DNA from: Gp6-AA40 sp963772955
GTDB taxonomy: Bacteria; Acidobacteriota; Vicinamibacteria; Vicinamibacterales; UBA2999
Direction of reading: 5' to 3'
Length of the DNA stretch: 64,000 nt
Assembly (NCBI GenBank): GCA_963772955.1
Contig: CAVYZF010000010.1
Coordinates: forward strand, 248,001-312,000
Made by a program: the position numbers and the translations under genes. Below are positions 52,040 through 61,400 of this stretch, piece after piece. The notes under the pieces were generated by a model that made no database searches, was not told where the DNA came from, and saw only the letters and a list, made by a program, of their open reading frames with translations. Every line of letters begins with the position of its first letter. The first letter of the stretch is position 1.

Positions 52040-53398
52040 ATGAGCTCGAGTCGGCCCTCGGAACCTCAGACCGTGAACTGGATCGACGGACTCGCGTACT
52101 GGACTGCCCGCGGATTCTGGGCCGTCCTCGACCAGGCGCTGTTTGCAATCTCAAACCTGATCGTCAACGTGCTTCTCGCGCGCTGGCTGAGCCCGCGCGA
52201 ATATGGGGCATTCGTAACCGCCTATGTCGTGTTGCTTCTGGTCGGCGTCGCGCATTCGTCCCTGTTGGTCGAGCCGATGCTGGTGCTCGGCCCCGGCAGA
52301 TATGCCGGTCGATTCAAGGAGTACTTTCCGATTCTGCTGCGCTTTCAGTGGGCCTTCGGCGCTGTCGCGGCGGCCACGTTGCTGCTCGTCGGTGCGGCGC
52401 ATCACGCGCTAGGGCAGCCGTTGCTGGGAAACACTTTCCTCGGACTCGGATGCGCTGCGCCTTTCATCTTTCTGAGTTGGCTCGTACGCCGGGCGTGTTA
52501 CGTCGAGCGGCATCCTGCGGTTGCGGCGCTTGGGGGCGCCGTCTACCTCCTCATCGCCGGGCTCGGGGCCGTTCTGCTCTACAACTTCGGACTCCTGACG
52601 TCGATGGCGGCGCAGCTTCTGATGGGTGTCGCCGCCTGCGCGGCGGCTGTCGTCACGCTCTGGAGGCTCGCGTACTCGTGGGCGCTCCAGCCAACGACTA
52701 TTGATAGGCGATTGCTCTGGCGCGATCACTGGAACTTCTTCCGCTGGAGCGGCGCGTCCGGGCTGCTCACGTTCGCCCAAGGGATGATCTTTTATCTGGT
52801 GCTTCCGTTCTATGGTGGCCTGGAAGCCACGGCTGCGCTTCGGGCGATGACCAACTTCGTCATGCCGGTGCTGCAGTCGGACGGTGCCCTGGTCACGCTC
52901 CTCGTGCCCGAAATGGCACGGGGCCGCGGCGACCCACTTCACATGTCGCGTATCGTCAACTGGTCGAAGCGCCTCTTCGCGCTCGAGGGGGTGATTTGCT
53001 GGCTAGTCATCGTGGTATTCCGCCACGATCTCGTCCAATTCGCGTATGGCGATCGGTACTTCGGATACGCGGATCTCCTGATAGTCCTGGGCGCCTTACC
53101 CCTCCTCGAGAGCCGGGTCAATATTCTCGGCGCCCTGCTCCGAGTACAGCGGCAGGTTCGCATAGTCTTCTGGGCAGGCGTTGCAGCTGCCGTCACTTCA
53201 CTCACGATAGGGTTGGCGTCGTTGGCAACGCTGGGCGCCTATGGCGCGGTCACTGCGATGCTCCTGGCCGACATCGCGAGAATCATCGTCATGTCCCGTT
53301 TTGCCGGGAGGCCCGGGGCAATCATCGATGAACCTGACGATGCGCACGTCCTCGTTGGTTCGCGCCAGTCGCCTCGCGTACTCGAAGTGCCTCAATGA
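52040..53398 (+). CDS. Wzx-type lipid-linked oligosaccharide flippase
   Basis: 452 residues starting 3 nt after the glycosyltransferase. About twelve hydrophobic segments fit a polysaccharide flippase of the MOP superfamily. The first helix reads F-A-I-S-N-L-I-V-N-V-L-L-A-R-W-L-S-P-R-E-Y-G, a typical Wzx start. It moves the repeat unit across the inner membrane for polymerisation by the Wzy protein two genes on. Confidence 0.85.
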   Translation: MSSSRPSEPQTVNWIDGLAYWTARGFWAVLDQALFAISNLIVNVLLARWLSPREYGAFVTAYVVLLLVGVAHSSLLVEPMLVLGPGRYAGRFKEYFPILLRFQWAFGAVAAATLLLVGAAHHALGQPLLGNTFLGLGCAAPFIFLSWLVRRACYVERHPAVAALGGAVYLLIAGLGAVLLYNFGLLTSMAAQLLMGVAACAAAVVTLWRLAYSWALQPTTIDRRLLWRDHWNFFRWSGASGLLTFAQGMIFYLVLPFYGGLEATAALRAMTNFVMPVLQSDGALVTLLVPEMARGRGDPLHMSRIVNWSKRLFALEGVICWLVIVVFRHDLVQFAYGDRYFGYADLLIVLGALPLLESRVNILGALLRVQRQVRIVFWAGVAAAVTSLTIGLASLATLGAYGAVTAMLLADIARIIVMSRFAGRPGAIIDEPDDAHVLVGSRQSPRVLEVPQ

Positions 53399-53533
53399 CG
53401 GATGTGCCAAGACTGCACCCGATTCGCGACCCCGAACTATCGAGAGGTGACGGACAGGCCGTTGCTCACGGTACACAGTAACGGGTCGGCCGTCGCACTC
53501 GCGACTGCCGGCCGCCCATTCATGGGGCATCGA

Positions 53534-54367
53534 ATGAGAACTTCACCAACAGTCTCGGCCGTGATGCCGACCTACAACAAGGGTCCCTGGCTGCAGCAGG
53601 CGATCGATAGCGTAATCAGGCAGACGTTCACCGACTGGGAACTGATCATTGTGGACGATGGCTCGACCGACGATACCGCCGACGTGCTCGCCAGGTGTAC
53701 CGATCCCAGGATCAGGATCCAGACGCTGGTGAAGAACGTCGGGCGGGCGGCAGCCCGGAACATTGCACTTCAGCAGGCACGGGGACGCTACATCGCGATC
53801 TGTGACAGCGACGACGTGTCGGATCCGACACGATTCGAACAACACGTGGCGTTTCTCGATTCACATGCAGAGATCGGTGTCGTCTCCGCTTACATCCGTC
53901 AGCTCTCAGAGCACGGCTCGGCCCTGATCATGTTCCCAACCAACCACGAGGCGATTGCGAAACGTCTTGCGAGGGGAAAGATGGGCGCAGCCCACGGGGC
54001 ATCGATGATTCGGACCCAGTGCTTCGAGCAATTGGGACACTACTGCGGGGACCTCAGGACGGCGGAGGACTTCGAGCTGTTTCGGCGGTTCTCGTTCGAG
54101 TATCGGTTCCACACCCTGCCGCAGGAGTTGCTTCAGTACCGCAATGCGTTGGGCGCCGTCCCGCTGCGCGTGTGGGCCGAATCCATGCGAGCGCATCGGT
54201 ACGCCGTCTACCGATCGAACTGCTACGGCAGCGGCAAACCGGTGCTGTCGTTCGACGAATTCGTCCGATCGTGGCGGACGCGGGTCGCAGTTCACACGGT
54301 GGATTCACTGCGTTTCGCGCACTTCAACCTGAGAACCCATGTCTTCTCAAGTCACGTACTTCGCTGA
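53534..54367 (+). CDS. Family 2 glycosyltransferase
   Basis: 277 residues from ATG 53534; ATG 53522 is possible. V-S-A-V-M-P-T-Y-N-K-G starts the domain, I-I-V-D-D-G-S-T-D-D-T follows, and the metal-binding C-D-S-D-D is near residue 100. The acceptor-side motif is A-E-D-F-E-L-F-R-R near residue 178. The last 29 nt overlap the O-antigen polymerase start. It is a GT-A fold transferase of the EPS unit. Confidence 0.87.
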   Translation: MRTSPTVSAVMPTYNKGPWLQQAIDSVIRQTFTDWELIIVDDGSTDDTADVLARCTDPRIRIQTLVKNVGRAAARNIALQQARGRYIAICDSDDVSDPTRFEQHVAFLDSHAEIGVVSAYIRQLSEHGSALIMFPTNHEAIAKRLARGKMGAAHGASMIRTQCFEQLGHYCGDLRTAEDFELFRRFSFEYRFHTLPQELLQYRNALGAVPLRVWAESMRAHRYAVYRSNCYGSGKPVLSFDEFVRSWRTRVAVHTVDSLRFAHFNLRTHVFSSHVLR

Positions 54368-55640
54368 TCAGGTTGCTTCAAAACGCGTCAGCTCGGGTGG
54401 ACTCCCATTCCTGCTGATTCCGCTGGTCGTGGCGGGGCTTTGCGACCTCCCGGGCGATGTGCGCGGAGGGACGATCAGCCTGCTCGGAGTACTCGGTGGC
54501 CTGCAGGTCGCACTGGCCGGCGTCGGACTGATCGCGGCCCGAATCTATCCCCGTGTCGTCTTGTCCCGCTTTCTTCCGTACGGTTTGTTCCTGACCTGGA
54601 TGTACCTGCGCAGTCTCGTCGCCTGGCCGTTGGAAGGCGGACCGGATCAGGGCGCCTTGCAGAATGCGATGGCGTACACGCTCTTCGGCATGGAGTTTCT
54701 GCTCGGAGCAACGGTAGCGGCAGCCGCATCGAGCGCGACCATTCCTGTTCTCCGCCGCGGCTTCTTCCTGCTCGATGTCATCGCGCTGGTGCTCGTGGCC
54801 ATCAGCTTGCGGGCTGGACTTCCGGGAGAAGAGCTCGTGGGCGAGTGGTTGGTGTCGCCGAGATCGTTGGCCTTACTGGCGATCATCCCGATTTCCTGGC
54901 ACCTTGCCTGGTGGACGCACGGCCGGCGCGGCGAGGGTCTTCGGGCCCTTCTGTGGACGCTGGCTGTTTTCGCAAGCCTTTCGAGGACCGTCACGGCCGT
55001 GGCTGTCCTCACGGCATTCATGGCATTCCTGGTTCAGCTCTGGCTCACCCCGGGCAAGTTCGTTCGCCAGATCCCGATTGTGGCAATCGGCGTCGCGATC
55101 GTGGGTTTGCTGGTGCTCGGCTTCCAATCCACGTTCTACGAGCGCTTCTTCGAAGGCTATACCCGCGTCGAACTGGCGGGTCTGTCGGTGAGCACCTCCG
55201 GCCGCGATCGCATGTGGCCCATCGTGTTCGAGTCCGCCATGCAGCACCCGATCGCCGGCGGCGGGCTGGGGTCGAGCCAGATAGCCCTTGGTGAATTCGT
55301 CCAACCGCACAATGAGTACCTTCGCGTCTGGCACGACGGCGGGATTATCGCCATTGGTCTGCTCATGTTCGCGTTCGTCAAATGGCTGCTGCTGCTTCGC
55401 CGACAGTACGTCTGGGCGGTCACCACCTCTCGCAGCCATCCGGAGATCGAACTGGCAGCGATGTTTACGCTGCTCGGAATCATGTTGGCCGCGATAACCG
55501 ACAACGGCTTCATGTACATGTTCGTGGACGCCCCATCGGGGTTGGTGATCGGTGCCGCGCTGGGTATACGGGTGTTCGAGCACGATGCGGTGCCGTCCGG
55601 CGTTCCCGTCGAGTACACCGAAGCGCCTCTCGGAGCTTGA
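54339..55640 (+). CDS. O-antigen ligase/polymerase (Wzy-like)
   Basis: 433 residues with ten or more membrane helices. The long periplasmic loop typical of Wzy_C proteins lies near residue 255-330: F-Y-E-R-F-F-E-G-Y, S-T-S-G-R-D-R-M-W, then G-G-G-L-G-S-S and Q-P-H-N-E-Y-L-R-V-W-H. The P-H-N-E-Y motif and the preceding G-R-x-x-x-W are characteristic. It polymerises repeat units in the periplasm. It overlaps the preceding glycosyltransferase by 29 nt and is 3 nt from the next. Confidence 0.86.
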   Translation: MSSQVTYFADQVASKRVSSGGLPFLLIPLVVAGLCDLPGDVRGGTISLLGVLGGLQVALAGVGLIAARIYPRVVLSRFLPYGLFLTWMYLRSLVAWPLEGGPDQGALQNAMAYTLFGMEFLLGATVAAAASSATIPVLRRGFFLLDVIALVLVAISLRAGLPGEELVGEWLVSPRSLALLAIIPISWHLAWWTHGRRGEGLRALLWTLAVFASLSRTVTAVAVLTAFMAFLVQLWLTPGKFVRQIPIVAIGVAIVGLLVLGFQSTFYERFFEGYTRVELAGLSVSTSGRDRMWPIVFESAMQHPIAGGGLGSSQIALGEFVQPHNEYLRVWHDGGIIAIGLLMFAFVKWLLLLRRQYVWAVTTSRSHPEIELAAMFTLLGIMLAAITDNGFMYMFVDAPSGLVIGAALGIRVFEHDAVPSGVPVEYTEAPLGA

Positions 55641-55643
55641 ACC

Positions 55644-56777
55644 GTGTCTCGTGTCGCGCTTCTCACCAACTTCGTCGCGCCCTACCGCATACCGCTTTTC
55701 GAAGCGCTCCACGCGCGTGTTGGGCAGCTTCGCGTGTTCGCATCGACGCCTGTCGAGGCCAACCGTACGTGGCGGCCGCAGTCGGGCCTGTTGGACGTCA
55801 CGATGCAACGCACGATCACGGTGCGGAAGCATTGGCGCGACACCGCAGGTTTTGCCGACACGGGCTACGTCCACTTCCCATATGACACGCTCGCGCAGCT
55901 CCGCCGCTTCCGACCTGACGCGATCATCTCGAGCGAACTCGGATTGAGGACCGCGCTGGCCGCCGTGTACAAGCGGCAACACAAGAACGTGCGGCTCGTG
56001 GTGTGGGCCACCTTGTCCGAGCACACCGAAGGCAGTCGCGGTCTGCTCCGCACGCTGGTCAGGCCACGCCTGCTCCGCTGCGCCGATGTCGTCCTCGTGA
56101 ACGGCGACAGTGGCGCCAGATACGTGACGCGGCTCGGGGTTGCGCGCGAGCGCATTGCTCTGGCTCCGTACACCACCGATGTCGCGGCGTTCCAGGCGAC
56201 GCGTCGTGTACCCGGGCCTCCCGGAACAGTACGCCTCCTCTTTGCGGGGATGTTCGTCGAGCGCAAGGGACTGCTGCCGTTTCTTGCCGTGTTACGACGC
56301 TGGGCCGAGACGCATCCCGGGCGCATGGTTACCTTCGACATCGCTGGCGACGGTCCCCTCAAGGCTGCACTCGAAGGCTTCGGCGGCCCGCGCAACCTCA
56401 TGGTCCGGATCCTGAACCCTGTTCCCTACGATCGACTGCCCGACCTCTATGCAAGGGCCGATGTCTTTGTGCTCCCCACTCTCGCGGATGAATGGGGAGT
56501 CGTCGTGAACGAAGCCATGGCGGCTGGCTTGCCTGTGCTGGGCAGCCGTTACAGTCAGGCGGTTACCGAGCTGGTGACCGAGGACGAGACCGGATGGACA
56601 TTCACGCCTGGAGACGACAAAGACGTCTACAACGCGCTCGATCGCGCCCTCACCTCCACGGTTGATGCTCGACGACGAATGGGAGACGTCGCGAGCACGC
56701 GAATCCTCGAACTGACGCCAGACCGCATCGCCGATCGCATCGCGGAAGCCCTGTGCCTGCACCCTCAATCTTCGTAG
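55644..56777 (+). CDS. Family 4 glycosyltransferase
   Basis: 377 residues from a GTG at 55644 that starts V-S-R-V-A-L-L-T-N-F-V-A-P-Y-R. The GT4 donor block is V-R-L-L-F-A-G-M-F-V-E-R-K-G near residue 193. The E-x7-E region is L-A-D-E-W-G-V-V-V-N-E-A-M-A-A-G near residue 285. It overlaps the next glycosyltransferase by 25 nt, in a different frame. Confidence 0.87.
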   Translation: MSRVALLTNFVAPYRIPLFEALHARVGQLRVFASTPVEANRTWRPQSGLLDVTMQRTITVRKHWRDTAGFADTGYVHFPYDTLAQLRRFRPDAIISSELGLRTALAAVYKRQHKNVRLVVWATLSEHTEGSRGLLRTLVRPRLLRCADVVLVNGDSGARYVTRLGVARERIALAPYTTDVAAFQATRRVPGPPGTVRLLFAGMFVERKGLLPFLAVLRRWAETHPGRMVTFDIAGDGPLKAALEGFGGPRNLMVRILNPVPYDRLPDLYARADVFVLPTLADEWGVVVNEAMAAGLPVLGSRYSQAVTELVTEDETGWTFTPGDDKDVYNALDRALTSTVDARRRMGDVASTRILELTPDRIADRIAEALCLHPQSS

Positions 56778-57946
56778 TCCACAACCACTATCAGAAGCCA
56801 GGCGGCGAAGACGAAGTCGTCCGCGTCGAGTCCGCGCTGCTCCGATCCCGCGGCCACGAGGTCGGCGAATTCCGCCTGCACAATGACGCCGTCGAACAGA
56901 TGGGCACCGCAAGGCTGCTCAAGGCAACGTTCTGGAACGATGCCGCACATGACGAACTCCTGGACCGGTTGACGGTCACCCGAAGCGACGTCGCACACTT
57001 CCACAACACGTTTCCGCTGGTGTCGCCCGCCGCCTACTACGCCGCGCGCCGGAAGCGCGTTGCCGTCGTGCAGACACTTCACAACTACCGCCTCCTCTGC
57101 CCGAGTGCGCTTCTGTTTCGCAGCGGCCGTGTCTGCGAAGAGTGCCTCGGGCGATCGGTGCCGTGGCCGGGAGTCGTCCACGCGTGTTATCGCGGCAGCC
57201 GGTCAGCAACTGCTGTCGTCGCTGGTATGACGGCCGTGCATCGGGCCATCGGCACGTGGACTCGTGCAGTCGATGTGTACATCGCGCTCACCGAGTTCGG
57301 GCGCCGCAAGTTCATCGAGGGAGGAATTCCCGCAGAGAAGATCGTCGTCAAACCGAATTTCACGGAGGACCAGGGCGTCGGCGATCACCGCGGCCGAGAG
57401 GCGTTGTTCGTGGGCCGCCTGGCACCGGAGAAAGGGCTCGACACGCTGGTCAGCGCTTGGCGCCTGCTCGCGTCTCGCCAACCGGGCCTGAAGTTGACGA
57501 TCGTCGGCTCGGGACCCATGGAGGTGTTGCAGCGCGACAGCCCGCCCGGTATCGAGTGGGTTGGCTGGCAGTCCCGCGAATCCGTGCTGGAGATGATGAA
57601 GAGGGCATCGCTGCTGGTGTTTCCATCCGTGCACTACGAGGGTTTCCCAATGACCCTCGTCGAGGCCTTTGCCACCGGCCTGCCGGTCGTCGCCAGCAAC
57701 ATCGGCGCATGCGCAGAGGTGATTCGAGACCGGTACACGGGCCGACTGTATCGGCCCGGCGATCACGTGGAACTCGCTCAGGTCCTGCAGGAATTGTTTT
57801 CCAACGAAGACTCCTTACAGGATATGGGACGGCAGGCACGCGCCGAGTACGAAATGAAGTACTCACCGCAACGGAATTACGAACAGCTAATGAACGTGTA
57901 TGCGCTGGCGGCGGAGCAAGCACACTCCACTGCAGCGGCTTCCTGA
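56753..57946 (+). CDS. Family 4 glycosyltransferase
   Basis: 397 residues. The N-terminus I-F-V-V-H-N-H-Y-Q-K-P-G-G-E-D-E-V resembles GT4 enzymes of surface glycan loci. Further blocks are H-F-H-N-T-F-P-L-V-S-P, L-C-P-S-A-L-L-F-R-S-G (with C-E-E-C nearby), F-V-G-R-L-A-P-E-K-G-L-D and H-Y-E-G-F-P-M-T-L-V-E-A-F-A-T-G. The Cys-x2-Cys region (V-C-E-E-C-L-G) is shared by a subgroup of such enzymes. Donor sugar is not readable. Confidence 0.87.
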   Translation: MPAPSIFVVHNHYQKPGGEDEVVRVESALLRSRGHEVGEFRLHNDAVEQMGTARLLKATFWNDAAHDELLDRLTVTRSDVAHFHNTFPLVSPAAYYAARRKRVAVVQTLHNYRLLCPSALLFRSGRVCEECLGRSVPWPGVVHACYRGSRSATAVVAGMTAVHRAIGTWTRAVDVYIALTEFGRRKFIEGGIPAEKIVVKPNFTEDQGVGDHRGREALFVGRLAPEKGLDTLVSAWRLLASRQPGLKLTIVGSGPMEVLQRDSPPGIEWVGWQSRESVLEMMKRASLLVFPSVHYEGFPMTLVEAFATGLPVVASNIGACAEVIRDRYTGRLYRPGDHVELAQVLQELFSNEDSLQDMGRQARAEYEMKYSPQRNYEQLMNVYALAAEQAHSTAAAS

Positions 57947-57959
57947 GGGAGAGAGCATC

Positions 57960-58466
57960 GTGGAACCAGGTGTGCGCATCTGCGCGATCGGCCTATTTAT
58001 CGGCGTGAGTGCCGCGACCGCCGCAGTGTCGGCGCAGGCGCCAGGGCGAGGATCGGGCCCGCTCGCTCTGCCTGGCCCGACACGCGTCGTCGAGGCGGAC
58101 ACGTTCGAGGTCTGGGCCAACGGCACGCGGTTCGCGGTCGCCGTCGCCGGAATCACAGCGCCGGCAGGCAATACCAGCTGTGGCCGCGAGGCGAGCGAGC
58201 GGGCGCGTGAGCTGGTAGCCGGCCCGATCTGGCTCGACGAGGACGCGGGTCTCCCGTCCTTCGACGCCCGGCATCGCCGCATCTATCGCGTGACGACCTC
58301 GTCGGGTCTCTCGGTTGCAGTCGAGCTCGCCCTGGCGGGAATGGCACAGGCGAAGCCCAGTCATCAATCGGCGGCGGACTACCCCGCCATCGTGGCCGGG
58401 CAAACCGAGGCGGAAAGCGCTCACCGCGGTTGTCTCTGGTCGGGCGATTCCCGGCCTGGTCGTTGA
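57960..58466 (+). CDS. Exported thermonuclease-fold protein lacking catalytic residues
   Basis: 168 residues from GTG 57960. The signal peptide ends near V-S-A-Q. The SNase fold is recognisable: T-R-V-V-E-A-D-T-F-E-V, then V-A-G-I-T-A-P-A, C-G-R-E-A-S-E-R-A-R-E-L-V and A-L-A-G-M-A-Q-A. In active enzymes the segment after the first strand is R-L-x-G-I-D-x-P-E. Here it reads A-V-A-G-I-T-A-P-A, so the catalytic Arg, Asp and Glu are all absent. The position of the second Arg (D-A-R-H-R-R) is uncertain. It is likely a non-nuclease binding protein. The operon context suggests a role in the EPS system. Confidence 0.7.
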   Translation: MEPGVRICAIGLFIGVSAATAAVSAQAPGRGSGPLALPGPTRVVEADTFEVWANGTRFAVAVAGITAPAGNTSCGREASERARELVAGPIWLDEDAGLPSFDARHRRIYRVTTSSGLSVAVELALAGMAQAKPSHQSAADYPAIVAGQTEAESAHRGCLWSGDSRPGR

Positions 58467-58474
58467 GGTCATGC

Positions 58475-61400
58475 ATGAGGCAAGTCTTTCGTCTGCGCAC
58501 GCTTTTCTGTGCAGCCGTGCTCGTGGCGCTCGTGCACCCGGTCGGTGCACAAACATTGCCGCCGAACTTCATCGAAGACGTCATCGCGACGGATCTCACG
58601 ATGCCCATCGCCTTCACGCGTCTTCCCGACGGCCGCGTGTTGATCGCTCAGAAGAGTGGCGTAGTGCGCCTCCTGAAGAACGGCATCGTGCAGCCATCAC
58701 CTTTCATCGACCTCACGTCGCGCGTCAACGACTACTGGGATCGCGGCCTGCTGGGGATTGCCGCGGACCCGAATTTCGCTACGAATGGGTTCGTGTACCT
58801 CTTCTACGTGTACGAGCACGATGCCTCCGACTACAGCGGCCAGAAAACTTCTCGGCTCACGCGAGTCACGGCGGTTGGCGACACGGCGAATCCGTCCACG
58901 GAGGTCGTCCTGCTGGGCGCATTGAGCGGGCCCTCGTGTGGGGGCTTCCCCGTCGGCTCCGACTGCATACCCGCCGACAGCCCATCGCATAACGGGGGAT
59001 CGCTGCGCTTTGCGTCCAACGGCAACCTGTATGTCACCACGGGTGACGGCGCTAGTTTCACCGTGGTCGATGACCTGGCGTTGCGTGCGCAGGACCTGCG
59101 GTCGCTGGCCGGGAAAGTGCTTCGTATCACGACGTCCGGTAACGGTATTTCCACCAACCCGTACTGGACTGGAAACGCAACGGACGTGCGCTCGAAAGTG
59201 TGGGCCTACGGACTTCGAAATCCCTTCCGTATGTCGATCCGGCCTGGCGGCGCGAATGAGGTCTATGTCGCCGACGTTGGATGGTCGGCCTTCGAGGAAG
59301 TGAACCTCGGACTCCGCGGCGCGAACTTGGGATGGCCCTGCTACGAAGGAACCGGTCGGCAGGGCGGGTACGAGGGCCACTCCGTCTGCCAGGTACTCTA
59401 CGCCGCCGGCCCGTCGGCGGTCCAGATGCCGCTGACCTCGTACGCCCACGACAACTCCTCGGCGGCCATCGTCGGCGGCCCCTTCTACGCCGGCACCGCT
59501 TACCCGCCGGACTATCGCGACGCCTACTTCTTTGCCGATTACGCGCGGGGCTGGATCCAATTCCTCAAGATGGATGCCTCCAACAACGTGCTCTCCGGGC
59601 CCACGACATTCGCCACGGATCTGCCAGGGCCGGTTGACATCCAGGTCTTTCCGGATGAGCAGATCTACTACGTCGCCATCAACACCGGCGAGTTTCGTCG
59701 CATTCGTTACGTCGGCAATTCAGAGACGCGGTACGCCAGCGACATCAACTGGACATCGGCTGTAAACGGCTGGGGACCGGTCGAACGGGATTCCAGCAAC
59801 GGCGAAACACTGCAAGGCGACGGACAACCCGTGCGGATCGGCGGGATTTCCTACGTCAAGGGCCTCGGTGTCCATGCCTACTCAGAGATCCGCTACCAAC
59901 TCGACGGCATCTGCACGGCGTTCAACGCCGTAGTCGGTGTGGACGACGAGGTGGGGGCGAATGGAAGCGTGATCTTCAGTCTGTATGGGGACGGAACGCA
60001 GATTTACAACAGCAATGTCTTGACCGGTTCCTCACCGGGAGTCCCGGTGTCCGTCGCGCTCTTCGGTGTGCACGAACTCGCGCTCATAGTCACCGATGCG
60101 GGCGACGGCCCTGCATTCGATCACGCGGACTGGGCGGACGTGAAGCTGACGTGCGGCGGTTCTCCGGGTCAACAGTTCGGGCCACCCGTGAGTATGGCGG
60201 CGCGGACGAACACGCATTCAGTGACCGCAGTAGATCTGAATGCCGACGGCCGTCTCGACCTGGTCGCCGCCAACGCTGGCAGCAATGTCGCAAGCGTGTG
60301 GCTGGGCAACGGCAATGGGACGTTCGGCACACGGGCCGACTTCGCAACCGGGGCGGCGCCGAAGAGCATCGCTGTCGCCGACGTGAACCGTGACGGCAGA
60401 CTCGATCTGGTCAGCGCCAACCAGGACGCCGCGAGCGTCAGCGTGCTGCTCGGCAATGGAACCGGCGGCTTCGCGGCGGCCGTGAATTACCCCGCGTGCA
60501 CAGGAACTCACGAGCCTGCGATTGGGGATTTCAACGGCGACGGGTTCCTCGATCTGCTCGTCGCATGCTGGGGTGGAAGCGTGGTCAGCTACTTGCGCGG
60601 CAACGGAAATGGAACGTTCGCCCCGCTGGTCAACTACACAGTGGGTGCCGCGCCGCACTCAATCGTGGCCGGCGACTTCAACGGTGATGGACGCCTCGAC
60701 GCCGCGGTTGCCAATCACGATTCGAACAGTGTCAGCATCCTCATCGGTCGCGGTGACGGCACTTTCAACACTCACGTGCAGTATCCCGTCGGAGTGGGCG
60801 CTCATTCGATTCGAGCTGGCGACATCGACGGCGACGGCCGTCTTGACTTGGCCGTCGCCAATGACGGTTCCAACACCATCAGCGTGCTTCGCGGACGCCC
60901 CGACGGCACGTTCACTCCCGCAGTGCACTATCCGACGGGGGCCGTGCCGAAGGGGGTCGCGATCGCGGACATCGACGGTGATGGTCTTGCAGATCTGCTT
61001 TCTGCAAACACGGCTGGAAACTACCCGACGTGCTGTAACCCCGGCGGCGATACGATCAGCGTGCTGCTCAATGCGGGCGGGGCGTCGTTCGCGGCGGCTC
61101 AAACGTATTCGACAGGCACGACGCCGTTTGCGGTCGCGGCCGGTGACTTCGATGGCGATGGGGATCTCGACGTGGTCACGGCAAACTGGCATTCCAATGA
61201 CGTGACCATTTTGCCCAACGTCGGAATCGTGGACCCGCCCCCGCAACTGACGAACATCAATGCCGGGAATCTCACCAACACGACCGCGTCGATTACGTGG
61301 GACACCAACGAGCCTGCGGACACTCAGGTCGAGTACGGGCCGGACCCGCGTTACGGGTTCAACTCGCCGCTGCAGACCGCCAGGACAACCGCACACCAGG

